Assembly: GCA_013329455.1 (NCBI GenBank)
Contig: DUKF01000025.1
Coordinates: forward strand, 1-10,695
Source of the DNA: Methanotrichaceae archaeon
GTDB taxonomy: Archaea; Halobacteriota; Methanosarcinia; Methanotrichales; Methanotrichaceae
Direction: 5' to 3'
Length of the DNA: 10,695 nucleotides
Numbering within the stretch: the stretch's first letter is position 1; every line of letters begins with the position of its first letter. The position numbers and the translations under genes are program-made. This document shows, piece after piece, positions 1-6,520 of this stretch. A model generated the notes under the pieces. The model had not been told where the DNA came from. It did not search any database and worked only from the letters and a program-made list of their open reading frames with translations.

Positions 1-172
1 TTCCTATTGCATCAAAATCGAACCAATATTTTTCACCTAGTTCATAACAAATGTGTTTAATATAATTAATACGATCTACATCTCTAAGGAGCTTTCGCCG
101 AGAATCTGGAACCAACTAAATATGATAACGAATTTTATATGCGCAATGACTCGCTTTTCTCAGCTCGATCAT
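1..172 (-). pseudogene. tnpA: IS200/IS605 transposase TnpA, N-terminal part, in-frame amber codon
   Basis: Reading the minus strand from ATG at 172-170 gives MIELRKASHCAYKIRYHI, then TAG at 118-116, then LVPDSRRKLLRDVDRINYIK and on in the same frame through YELGEKYWFDFDAIG to the window edge. This is the typical N-terminus of archaeal IS200-type TnpA (a YxIxYHIV start, a PKYRRKLL-like strand, then an EIGEKYWFEFEAIGTD-like stretch). The stop stands where a Val is usual and no frame is lost, so it looks like a point change or small local decay, not a frameshift. The residues after it (LVPDS) also depart from the usual WVPKY, which favours a damaged copy. The gene is incomplete in the window. 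A sequencing error or a readthrough codon are alternatives. Confidence 0.72.
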
Positions 173-221
173 CCATACAGAATACGCAACAATCCTTAAG
201 TCGTTTTCTTGACCATCCCAA

Positions 222-237
222 CCGCAGCAAGCTGCGG
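222..237. repeat. 7-bp inverted repeat with 2-nt loop, IS200-type subterminal hairpin
   Basis: CCGCAGC-AA-GCTGCGG is a perfect 7-bp palindrome lying 50 bases upstream of the transposase ATG, next to the presumed left end of the element. IS200/IS605 ends carry just such an imperfect hairpin close to the cleavage site as the TnpA binding structure. The assignment rests on position and structure. Confidence 0.6.
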
Positions 238-247
238 GGTATTCAAT

Positions 248-457
248 TCAAAATAAAGCGGATTTGCCTGAATTGTTTCTCCCAATTAAGATATTTATTG
301 GTTTAATGCACTCGAATCCTTGTGGCGCATCTCCGAAGCACATATAATTCTTAACTTTTATTGATATATCTTCCATAGGATCGCACTCGTCTGTTTTTAG
401 GCTTTGAGCTTTATACAGTTCTCTCTTGTGTTTCTTAATCACTGGTTTATTTAACAT
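248..457 (-). pseudogene. Truncated P-loop ATPase (AAA/OLD-RecF-like N-terminus), interrupted by the IS element
   Basis: This 69-residue minus-strand frame ends one residue after GRNNSGKSAL, a Walker A motif (G59 to S66), preceded by the KNYMCFGD and KPINILIG strands. That is the usual N-terminus of OLD/RecF/AAA_15-like ATPases, whose full proteins normally run to several hundred residues with Walker B and signature motifs. None of these follow here. The frame stops where the IS200-type end begins, so the gene was probably split by the insertion and its remainder would lie past the element, outside the window. The first 27 residues are polar and not family-like. Met28 (codon at 376-374) starts MEDISIKVKNY, a better family-style start. 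Such ATPases often belong to defence or DNA-repair loci, but nothing else here supports a specific role. Confidence 0.7.
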
Positions 458-635
458 ATTTATATGTCTTCTGTTTTCCTCAATGCACCTGGTCGATTTC
501 GATCGTGCTTCAAAAAAGACGATAGCATAGCATCTGGATGTTTCTTACTGCAGGTGGAACCAAGCCAGAAAATCTCCTGCACGTTTCCATGACAAAATAT
601 AACGCCGCTGAATTCGAACTAAAAAGTAAAAAGTA
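458..635. other. AT-rich intergenic stretch upstream of the broken ATPase gene
   Basis: No convincing gene is seen on either strand. The base composition resembles the IS/ATPase segment more than the GC-rich part that follows. It ends in a short A-rich direct repeat (AAAAAGT twice, 621-634) just before the composition changes. A promoter for the minus-strand ATPase gene would lie here; TATATAAAT-like bases directly before its ATG (458-467) are too close to be a clear box. Confidence 0.4.
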
Positions 636-848
636 AGGCGGAGGTGGGTGTGTGGTTGGAGGGCCCCGACCCCCCTACGCCACCTCCTCGCCGGTCCACA
701 CCCGCACGGGCCTCGCCACCCGGACCTCGAAGACTCTGCCGTCGCCGGGCCGTCCGGTCCCGGCGGTGGTGGCGATCGTCGGCAGGTCAGGGACGAGGAC
801 ATCGACCGGGTCGTGGAGGTGATGAGGCGTGAAATCCCTTCTGAGAAA
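636..848. other. GC-rich stretch without a convincing gene, possibly decayed coding DNA
   Basis: All three plus frames are open for much of this stretch, but the products are rich in Pro, Arg and Gly and look like GC-driven noise. Two bits look more protein-like and lie in different frames: RPVPAVVAIVGRSG (about 748-789) and RDEDIDRVVEVMRREI (about 790-837). This pattern could come from a frameshifted C-terminal gene remnant. An 8-bp inverted repeat (GGAGGTGG at 640-647, CCACCTCC at 680-687) flanks a GC-rich loop. No function can be given. Confidence 0.35.
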
Positions 849-858
849 ACAATTTAAC
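849..858 (+). promoter_or_regulatory. Weak TATA-like box before the antiporter gene
   Basis: ACAATTTAAC, preceded by the A-rich GAGAAAA, lies about 28 bases before the ATG at 882. Archaeal transcription starts some 25 bases past the box centre, so the transcript would be leaderless or nearly so. The match to the TATA consensus is modest. Confidence 0.35.
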
Positions 859-881
859 CTCGTCAGCAGAATGGGGAAGCG

Positions 882-1850
882 ATGCTCCCCGTCCTCCTCT
901 GGGCTCTGGTCTTTCTTGTCAGCCTCGCAGTCCTGGCAAAAGCCTCGGACTACTTTACAGACTCCGCAGAGAGGATCGGCATCGCCTTCGGGATCTCTCC
1001 TTTCATCATCGGGGTCACCATCGTCGCCTTGGGGACCTCGACCCCGGAGCTGGTCTCCTCGATTCTGGCAGTCACTAAGGGTTCCTCGGAGATCGTCGTG
1101 GGGAACGTCATGGGCTCGAACGTGACGAACATATTCTTAGTCCTGGGCCTGTCTGCCATCGTGGGAAAGAAGCTGGTAACGAGCTATGAGCTGGCCAACG
1201 TCGACCTTCCCCTCTTCGTCGGTTCGGCGATCCTACTCTCCCTGATGGTCTGGGACAGGGTCTATAGCCTCGCTGATGCCCTCCTCTGCCTCGCCTGCTT
1301 TCTCGTCTACCTCCTCTACGCCATCAGCGTCGAGAGGACGGCCGACGAGGCAAAAGCGAGATCTTCCGAGGATAAGGGAGAGGGCCGCCTGAGGAACAAA
1401 AGGCTCGATCCTTTGGTCTACCTGAAGCTTGTTCTGAGCGTCTTATTCCTCTACATTGGAGCCAACTACACCATCGTCTCGGTGGTGAAGCTATCAGAGA
1501 TCGTGAATATCGGGACCGATATAATCGCCGCCAGCGCCGTCGCCCTCGGGACCTCCCTTCCGGAGCTGGTGGTGAGCGTCAAGGCCGCAGCGATGAATAA
1601 GCCGGAGCTTGCGATAGGAAACGTCCTGGGATCGAACATCTTCAATGCCCTTGGCATCATGGGGACATCGGCCCTCTTCGGAACGCTCGTGATCCCGGAG
1701 ACGATTACAAGCTTCATCATGCCGATGATGCTCGCTGCAACCCTCCTTTATTTCGTGATAATCTGGGAAAAGGAGATCACACTCTGGGAAGGGTGTATGC
1801 TGGTGATATTTTACATCTTCTTCCTGGGAAAACTCTTCGGCCTCTTCTGA
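882..1850 (+). CDS. Na+/Ca2+-type antiporter, CaCA family (YrbG-like)
   Basis: A 322-residue inner-membrane cation/Ca2+ antiporter, probably exchanging Ca2+ for Na+ or H+. Both alpha repeats that form the ion site are intact: alpha-1 with GTSTPE at residues 51-56 followed by GNVMGSN at 74-80, and alpha-2 with GTSLPE at 223-228 followed by GNVLGSN at 246-252. The conserved acidic residues are Glu56 and Glu228. About ten hydrophobic segments are visible in two inverted halves, joined by a charged cytoplasmic loop (about 151-175, rich in Glu, Lys and Arg). The length fits the prokaryotic family (about 310-330). The ATG at 882 is the natural start, since the first helix begins at once; no strong ribosome site is seen (GGGG at 873-876), in keeping with a short or absent leader. 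It is the first of five transport genes. Ion preference cannot be read from sequence alone. Confidence 0.93.
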   Translation: MLPVLLWALVFLVSLAVLAKASDYFTDSAERIGIAFGISPFIIGVTIVALGTSTPELVSSILAVTKGSSEIVVGNVMGSNVTNIFLVLGLSAIVGKKLVTSYELANVDLPLFVGSAILLSLMVWDRVYSLADALLCLACFLVYLLYAISVERTADEAKARSSEDKGEGRLRNKRLDPLVYLKLVLSVLFLYIGANYTIVSVVKLSEIVNIGTDIIAASAVALGTSLPELVVSVKAAAMNKPELAIGNVLGSNIFNALGIMGTSALFGTLVIPETITSFIMPMMLAATLLYFVIIWEKEITLWEGCMLVIFYIFFLGKLFGLF

Positions 1851-1869
1851 GACGGCGATCGAAGAGGAT

Positions 1870-1881
1870 AAAATATTTAAT
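1870..1881 (+). promoter_or_regulatory. TATA box upstream of the MscS gene
   Basis: AAAATATTTAAT, preceded by purine-rich GAAGAGG, is the best TATA box in the window. Its centre is about 29 bases from the ATG at 1904, which predicts a start within a few bases of the initiation codon and hence a leaderless mRNA. The absence of a good Shine-Dalgarno sequence there agrees. Confidence 0.65.
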
Positions 1882-1903
1882 GTTTTGAAGAAGATAATTT
1901 CGT

Positions 1904-2884
1904 ATGCTCAAGCGGTTTCTGGCCTTCTTCTTGCTAATTGCTTTGACGATTGCGCTCTGGATATTGAATTACGCCTATCCGAGCATAGATCTTCAGAAGG
2001 CATTTTACACTGCCGCGGCGATAACCATCATCCACTTCCTCTTCAGGCACGTCTTCCAGGACGTCCTCATCAAGAGGATAAAGGTCTCAAAGACCAGGTA
2101 CTCCTTCAAAAAGACGGTCTCGATAGTCTACCTGGTGGTTCTCTTGGCGGTCGTTGTCAACATCTGGGTGGAAAACACTCAGAGCCTCCTCGTATCCTAC
2201 GGGATCATCGCCGCGGGCCTTGCCGTCGCCCTCCAGGACCTCTTCAAGAACTTCGTCGGGGGCATAATCATCTTCGTGACCGGGATATACCGGGTCGGCG
2301 ACAGGGTCGAGATTAACACCAAAAAGGGTGACGTAATCGGCATCGACATCCTCTACACCACCCTCATGGAGATGGGAGAATGGATGTCGGGAGATCAGGC
2401 CACCGGCAGGCTGACGATAATCCCAAACGGGTACATCCTCGCAGGCAGCGTTAACAACTACACCAAGGATCACGACTTCATCTGGGACGACATCAGCATC
2501 CCCATAACATACGACAGCGACTGGAAGGAGGCCGTCACCAAAATTTTGTCAGTCGTCAGGAGAGAGACCGACCACGTCGCCTACCAGGCGGGAAAAGAGC
2601 TCTCCACCCTTGAGGAAAAGTACTACCTTCCAAGGAGGGTTGTGGAACCGGCAGTTTTCATAACCATGACAGACAACTGGATAAACTTCAACATAAGATA
2701 TACGACTGTGGTGAGGGAGCGCAGGATGGTCAGAAACAAGCTGAGCCGACTGATCCTGGACGAGATCGAGAAGTCCGACAAAATAAAGATTGCCTCCACC
2801 ACCATTGACATCGTCGGATTTCCTGAGGGGAAGCTCGACGGGCGCGAGATGGACGTGTGGAAGATCGGCCAAGAGACGAGCTGA
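1904..2884 (+). CDS. Small-conductance mechanosensitive channel, MscS family
   Basis: A 326-residue MscS-type channel that would open under membrane tension to release solutes during hypo-osmotic shock. Three or four N-terminal hydrophobic segments (about 4-22, 31-53, 72-90) lead to a pore helix with the Gly/Ala-rich pattern of MscS TM3 (GIIAAGLAVALQDLFKNFVG, residues 100-119) and then IIIF. The beta domain follows with YRVGDRVEI (129-137), then TIIPNG at 171-176 and SVNNYT at 182-187, both typical family positions. The alpha/beta cytoplasmic domain fills the rest to about residue 306. The loop MEMGEWMSGDQATGRL (155-170) is longer than in E. coli MscS. The ATG at 1904 places the first hydrophobic segment at the N-terminus and fits the upstream TATA box. 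Probably first gene of its transcript. Confidence 0.92.
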   Translation: MLKRFLAFFLLIALTIALWILNYAYPSIDLQKAFYTAAAITIIHFLFRHVFQDVLIKRIKVSKTRYSFKKTVSIVYLVVLLAVVVNIWVENTQSLLVSYGIIAAGLAVALQDLFKNFVGGIIIFVTGIYRVGDRVEINTKKGDVIGIDILYTTLMEMGEWMSGDQATGRLTIIPNGYILAGSVNNYTKDHDFIWDDISIPITYDSDWKEAVTKILSVVRRETDHVAYQAGKELSTLEEKYYLPRRVVEPAVFITMTDNWINFNIRYTTVVRERRMVRNKLSRLILDEIEKSDKIKIASTTIDIVGFPEGKLDGREMDVWKIGQETS

Positions 2885-2961
2885 GGCGAAAAGAGTGAGA
2901 GCTAACCGCCCGGGCAAGATCGATCATGAAAATTCCAGGAAGGCTTCACGAAAAGTCAGGA

Positions 2962-2967
2962 AGGTGA
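2962..2967 (+). promoter_or_regulatory. Ribosome binding site of the CorA gene
   Basis: AGGTGA lies 7 bases before the ATG at 2975 and fixes that start. The 90-base gap after the MscS gene shows no TATA box, so co-transcription with it is likely. Confidence 0.7.
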
Positions 2968-2974
2968 AAGGCAG

Positions 2975-4048
2975 ATGGCCCGGATTTTCAAGATAAGGAC
3001 GAAGAAGGTGGGCCAGCCCCCGGGCACCCTCGTCCACGTGGGCGAAGCGAGGACCGAGCCCGTCAGGATCACAGTCCTAGACTACGACCTGGATCAGCTA
3101 CAGGAATTTTGTGTGACCTCCATCGATCAGTGCCTCGACTTCAAGAAGAAACCATCAGTCACCTGGATTAACGTCGTGGGAGTCCACCGGCCCAAGGTGA
3201 TAGAGAAGATCGGGGATTGCTTCGATATACACCCCCTGATCCTAGAGGACATACTCAACACCGAGCAGCGGCCAAAGATAGAGGACTTCGACGATTACAT
3301 CTTCATCGTCCTGAAGATGCTCTCCAGCGACGATACAGATGATGGAATGGAGGAGATCAGATCGGAGCAGGTGAGCCTGATAGTCGGTCAAGGTTTCGTC
3401 ATTTCCTTCCAGGAGACTGGAGGAGACGTCTTCGATCCGGTGAGAGATCGGATCAGGAAGTCCAAGGGGAAGATCAGGAAGACAGGGGCGGACTACCTCG
3501 CCTACGCCCTTATAGACGCGATCGTTGACAACTACTTCTTGATCCTGGAGGACGTGGGCGAGGATCTCGAAGTCCTAGAAGAAGAGCTAGTGACCAATCC
3601 CAGCTCCGATACCTCGCATCAGATTCACGAAATGAAGCGGGACATGATATTCCTTCGAAAGTCGGTCTGGCCCCTACGCGAGGTGATAAGCCGCCTTTCC
3701 AGGGGCGAGTCAGAGATCTTCGAGGAGTCGACGGAGATCTACCTCCGGGACGTCTACGACCACACCGTCCAGGTGATCGACGCCATCGAGACCTTTAGGG
3801 ACATCCTTTCGGGGATGCTGGACATCTACCTCTCATCCATCAGCAACAGGATGAACGAGGTGATGAAGGTCTTGACGATCATCGCCACCATCTTCATACC
3901 CCTGACCCTCGTCGCCGGGATCTACGGGATGAACTTCGATTACATGCCCGAGCTTCGCTGGCGTTGGGGCTATCCCGCAGTCCTTCTCTTCATGCTCTTC
4001 ACCGGATTTCTCATGGTTCTCTACTTCAGGAGGAGGGAGTGGCTGTGA
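2975..4048 (+). CDS. corA: Magnesium/cobalt transport protein, CorA family
   Basis: A 357-residue CorA-type channel, pentameric in known members, for passive Mg2+ (or Co2+/Ni2+) uptake. The large N-terminal cytoplasmic domain shows the family stretches TWINVVGV (63-70), HPLILEDILN (86-95), QRPKIEDFDDYIF (98-110) and RSEQVSLIVG (129-138). A long helical arm rich in Glu, Lys and Arg (about 185-297) leads to TM1 (298-317), the signature GMN at 318-320 in YGMNF, and TM2 (332-350), then a short basic tail (RRREWL). The periplasmic loop DYMPELRWRWG has acidic residues after GMN as usual. Length is normal. The AGGTGA site at 2962 supports the start. It lies between an MscS channel and a DUF389 protein in the same direction. 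Confidence 0.95.
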   Translation: MARIFKIRTKKVGQPPGTLVHVGEARTEPVRITVLDYDLDQLQEFCVTSIDQCLDFKKKPSVTWINVVGVHRPKVIEKIGDCFDIHPLILEDILNTEQRPKIEDFDDYIFIVLKMLSSDDTDDGMEEIRSEQVSLIVGQGFVISFQETGGDVFDPVRDRIRKSKGKIRKTGADYLAYALIDAIVDNYFLILEDVGEDLEVLEEELVTNPSSDTSHQIHEMKRDMIFLRKSVWPLREVISRLSRGESEIFEESTEIYLRDVYDHTVQVIDAIETFRDILSGMLDIYLSSISNRMNEVMKVLTIIATIFIPLTLVAGIYGMNFDYMPELRWRWGYPAVLLFMLFTGFLMVLYFRRREWL

Positions 4049-4097
4049 AGTTCTCAATTGAAAGGTGGACGTCCAAAAATTCTCGGTCGGTGAAAAG

Positions 4098-5171
4098 ATG
4101 GTGCTCCGCTTAATCGAGATGGTTCTCCCTGAGGAGGATAGAGAAGATCTGGAGAGGTTGCTGACCAAAAACGACCTCCCCGTCCTCGGAATCTGGATAG
4201 AGCCGATGCTGGGAATCTGGGTGCGGCCCGTGGCGGGCGTCTGGAAGAAGAGCTTCGTAGAAAAGCAGATCCTGGTGAAGCTGCTCGTCTCCACTGCGGA
4301 GTCGGAAGTCGTCATCGACCTTCTTGAGAAAAGGTTCCGCAGGGCTGAAGGATGCAGGTTGGTCGTCCTACCCGTGGCGGCGTCTTTGCCCAGGCCCAGG
4401 CTGGTCGAGGAGGAGCCCGAGGCTAAAACCCCACTCGAAGAAAAGCCCAAGAAGAAAAGCAGGCGGATAGGAAGGGAGGAGCTTTACGCAGAACTCGCCT
4501 ACACCACGGGCTTATCTAGGATCTACGTCTTCATGGTGATCTTGTCCTCGATCGTGGCTACTATCGGCGTTTTGAGGGGCAACGTCGCCGTCATAATCGG
4601 GGCGATGGTGATCGCGCCCCTCCTGGGACCGAACGTCTCCTTCTCCCTCGCCACGATCCTCGGGGACGGGTGCCTTGCCAGAAAGGCTCTCAAGGCGAAC
4701 CTGATAGGGATAGTGACCACCATCGCCATCTCATACATACTGGGTTCGTTCCTCTTCGTGGACCCCACGACGCCCGAGATAGCTTCCAGGACCGTGGTGG
4801 GCCTGGGAGAAGTCGCCCTCGCCCTCGCCTCGGGAAGCGCGGGGGCTCTAGCTTTCACCACGGGCGTATCCGCAACCCTCATCGGTGTGATGGTGGCCGT
4901 CGCCCTCCTCCCGCCACTGGTCACCTTCGGACTACTGATGGGGTCGGGTCACGAGAGCCTCGCCTGGGGAGCGATGCTCCTCTTCGTTGCCAACTTCATC
5001 TCCGTCAACCTCTCGGGGGTTGCAACCTTCCTCGCCCAGGGGATCAGGCCCCTCGGCTGGCTGGAGGCGAGAAGGGCAAAGATGGCATCTATTGTGGCGA
5101 TCGCTCTGTGGTTGCTGATGCTGGCCATTCTCGTAGTCATAATTCTCAGGTCGCAGCCCATCTCGATTTGA
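4098..5171 (+). CDS. DUF389 (TIGR00341-like) membrane protein
   Basis: A member of the DUF389 family, hydrophobic proteins of unknown function found in archaea and bacteria. The start ATG at 4098 is preferred because GGTGA (4089-4093) precedes it by four bases and MVLRLIEMVLPEED matches the family N-terminus. A GTG at 4065 would add 11 residues. The 357-residue product has a soluble N-terminal domain (1-95), a charged linker (about 98-128, many Lys, Glu, Pro), and about seven hydrophobic segments from residue 142 to 350. The hallmark AVIIGAMVIAPLLGP is at 164-178, and a second hairpin TLIGVMVAVALLPPLVTFG lies at 260-278. Unusual is a tandem eight-residue Trp repeat in the N-domain (W33, W41, W49). 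It follows corA by 49 bases and precedes a CDF gene, so an ion-related role is an inference from context only. Confidence 0.88.
   Translation: MVLRLIEMVLPEEDREDLERLLTKNDLPVLGIWIEPMLGIWVRPVAGVWKKSFVEKQILVKLLVSTAESEVVIDLLEKRFRRAEGCRLVVLPVAASLPRPRLVEEEPEAKTPLEEKPKKKSRRIGREELYAELAYTTGLSRIYVFMVILSSIVATIGVLRGNVAVIIGAMVIAPLLGPNVSFSLATILGDGCLARKALKANLIGIVTTIAISYILGSFLFVDPTTPEIASRTVVGLGEVALALASGSAGALAFTTGVSATLIGVMVAVALLPPLVTFGLLMGSGHESLAWGAMLLFVANFISVNLSGVATFLAQGIRPLGWLEARRAKMASIVAIALWLLMLAILVVIILRSQPISI
4185..4256 (+). repeat. Three 24-bp units encoding an eight-residue Trp repeat in the DUF389 protein
   Basis: Residues 30-53 read as LGIWIEPM, LGIWVRPV, AGVWKKSF: G-[IV]-W in the same place every eight residues, with Pro three residues after the first two Trp. 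The DNA units share GGAATCTGG in copies one and two, which points to a local duplication. It sits between the first helix and the rest of the N-domain. Confidence 0.7.
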
Positions 5172-5253
5172 AGAACGACTGGAGAAGGGAAAGGGACCGC
5201 AATTCTAATACGGGAGGGACACTCTTTGAGCATTTCCCGAGGGGGAGATCTGC

Positions 5254-6201
5254 ATGACTGAGATGACGACTCGCGTTTCCTCGACTGCGGGGCCCGATTC
5301 CGACAACAAACGCCATGTCTCAGAGGTGAGACGGGTGACACTGGTCGGCCTGGTCATAAACCTGGCTCTCTCCGCCCTGAAGTTTGCGGCGGGAATTCTT
5401 GGAAACAGCCAGGCCGTGGTGGCGGACGCGGTCCACAGCCTCTCAGACACTGTATCCGACGTCGCGATTCTGGTGGGGGTCAAGTTTTGGTCAAAACCTC
5501 CGGACGAGTGCCATCCCCACGGCCACCGGAGGATCGAATTTTTGGTGACGATCTTCATCGGACTCCTCCTGGCTGCCGTCGCCCTGGGCCTCAGCTACAA
5601 CGCCATTGCGACCCTCCACCAGGCCCAAGCAAGGCCTCCCAAAACCATCGCCTTCTTAGCTGCGGTATTGTCCATCTTCATCAAGGAGATCCTATACCGC
5701 TGGACGATCTCCAAGGGAAGAGAGATCAAGTCCACTGCCCTCATCGCCAACGCCTGGCACCATCGATCTGACGGCCTCAGCTCCATCCCAGCGGCGGTAG
5801 CCGTCGCCGGAGCCGCCCTCGTTCCCGGTCTCACTTTCCTCGACCACCTGGGGGCGATAGTCGTCTCGATGTTCATACTTCAGGCAGCCTGGAAGATCGT
5901 CCGGCCCTCGCTGGAGCAGCTCGTCGACCGGGGTGCTCCAGAGGAGATCCGTTGCGGGATTGAGCAGCTGGCTTTCGCCACTCCCGGCGTCCAGGAGGTT
6001 CACGCCATCCGGACCCGCCACATCGGATCGGGGCTTGAGGTCGACCTCCACATCTTGGTCGATCCCGCCCTCTCTGTCGAGGAGGGACACCAGATCTCCG
6101 AAGAGGTGAAGCGCAGGCTGATCGAGTACGTTTCGGACGTGGTGGACGTGGTGGTGCACCTTGAGCCTTACGAAGAAGACGGAAAATTGGAACCGAACTG
6201 A
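5254..6201 (+). CDS. Cation diffusion facilitator (CDF) metal efflux transporter
   Basis: A 315-residue CDF protein that would export a divalent metal against protons. Six hydrophobic segments are visible (about 28-50, 54-77, 95-118, 130-147, 161-190, 197-213), then a cytoplasmic ferredoxin-like domain (about 225-307) as in FieF. The transport site is recognisable: His61 and Asp65 in TM2 (HSLSD) and His169 and Asp173 in TM5 (HHRSD), an HD-HD set. Known CDF proteins with this set mostly favour Zn2+/Cd2+, whereas FieF itself has DD-HD. The loop after TM2 has HPHGHRRIE (87-95), a common family motif. The ATG at 5254 follows GAGGGGGAG (5239-5247) at a suitable distance. The gap after the DUF389 gene is 82 bases. 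Metal preference is inference. Confidence 0.93.
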   Translation: MTEMTTRVSSTAGPDSDNKRHVSEVRRVTLVGLVINLALSALKFAAGILGNSQAVVADAVHSLSDTVSDVAILVGVKFWSKPPDECHPHGHRRIEFLVTIFIGLLLAAVALGLSYNAIATLHQAQARPPKTIAFLAAVLSIFIKEILYRWTISKGREIKSTALIANAWHHRSDGLSSIPAAVAVAGAALVPGLTFLDHLGAIVVSMFILQAAWKIVRPSLEQLVDRGAPEEIRCGIEQLAFATPGVQEVHAIRTRHIGSGLEVDLHILVDPALSVEEGHQISEEVKRRLIEYVSDVVDVVVHLEPYEEDGKLEPN

Positions 6202-6336
6202 GGTTTGATAACCTCTTTCAACAAGTCAACAAAGCCGGCTCGATCCACACCGCCTGGGTGGTTTCGACTGCGTGGTCCCCGTCCGGAGTCGGCGCGGGGG
6301 GGTGCCAGGATCGTCGTTGTGAAACAGAGCTTAACG
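6202..6336. other. Intergenic region after the CDF gene, first part
   Basis: The 374 bases between the CDF and the repeat-protein gene contain no convincing gene. The first part is GC-rich, with a run of eight G at 6296-6303 and no clear terminator. From about 6337 on the composition turns AT-rich and the control elements listed separately begin. Confidence 0.45.
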
Positions 6337-6451
6337 GAACGAAAACGCTTTGAACACAAAAATAAAAACCAAACCCGATTTTCAGATTATATAGAACGAT
6401 CAAATCATATATTGCCAAAAACTGAACGTTTTTAGACGGATAGTACGATCT

Positions 6452-6470
6452 TCGAACGGTTATCGTTCGA
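6452..6470. repeat. Perfect 7-bp palindrome TCGAACG-GTTAT-CGTTCGA
   Basis: The two arms (6452-6458 and 6464-6470) are perfect inverted repeats with a five-base spacer, typical in size for a dimeric winged-helix or helix-turn-helix regulator. The arm core CGTTCG recurs at 6473-6478 and 6496-6501. Confidence 0.6.
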
Positions 6471-6482
6471 TCCGTTCGGCTC

Positions 6483-6490
6483 TAATTTTA
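6483..6490 (+). promoter_or_regulatory. Possible TATA box nearest the repeat-protein gene
   Basis: TAATTTTA lies between two CGTTCG copies and would set transcription start near 6512, giving a leader of about 64 bases that carries the hairpin at 6521-6558. The upstream boxes at 6387 and 6407 are alternatives with longer leaders. Confidence 0.4.
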
Positions 6491-6520
6491 ACTATCGTTC
6501 GGGCTTAGGGTAAGTTTGGT

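Larger units (their letters stand above)
1..247 (-). mobile_element. IS200/IS605-family insertion sequence, left end and 5' part of tnpA (partial)
   Basis: The minus strand shows a hairpin-bearing end followed by a reading frame that matches the start of an IS200/IS605 single-strand transposase. In this family TnpA (a Y1 HUH enzyme) recognises subterminal hairpins and moves the element as single-stranded DNA, leaving no target duplication and having no inverted terminal repeats. The catalytic HUH and tyrosine motifs would lie beyond the window edge and cannot be checked. The boundary near 241-247 is inferred from where the neighbouring ATPase frame breaks off, in a short GAATTGAAT stretch. 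The exact cleavage site is not determined. No tnpB is visible. Confidence 0.75.
6337..6501 (+). promoter_or_regulatory. Cluster of seven GAACG/CGTTC motifs, candidate operator array
   Basis: GAACG occurs at 6337, 6394, 6424 and 6454, and its complement CGTTC at 6464, 6473 and 6496. Random DNA of this length would hold well under one copy. Copies at 6394, 6424 and 6454 are exactly 30 bases apart, close to three helix turns, and the last forms a palindrome with the next copy. TATA-like boxes lie at 6387-6393 (TTATATA), 6407-6413 (ATATATT) and 6483-6490 (TAATTTTA), among the motifs. This is the layout of a regulated archaeal promoter, but no regulator gene is in the window and the site matches no operator I know. 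Confidence 0.5.

Noticed and set aside
116..118. The TAG as a definite pyrrolysine codon
   Set aside because: Transposases are not known pyrrolysine enzymes, and flanking residues are also atypical; decay is simpler. No pyl genes are in the window.
545..802. Minus-strand 85-residue frame spanning the composition boundary
   Set aside because: Pro/Arg/Gly-rich and then hydrophobic in step with base composition; no family features.
6417..6433. AAAAAC-TGAAC-GTTTTT as a terminator of the CDF gene
   Set aside because: The stem is only A-T pairs plus one G-C, over 200 bases past the gene, and overlaps one of the GAACG motifs; more likely part of the promoter region.
6205..6435. Plus-strand 76-residue frame after the CDF gene
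   Set aside because: TTG start without a ribosome site, Arg/Pro-rich then Asn/Lys-rich product following local base composition, and it runs through the promoter motifs.
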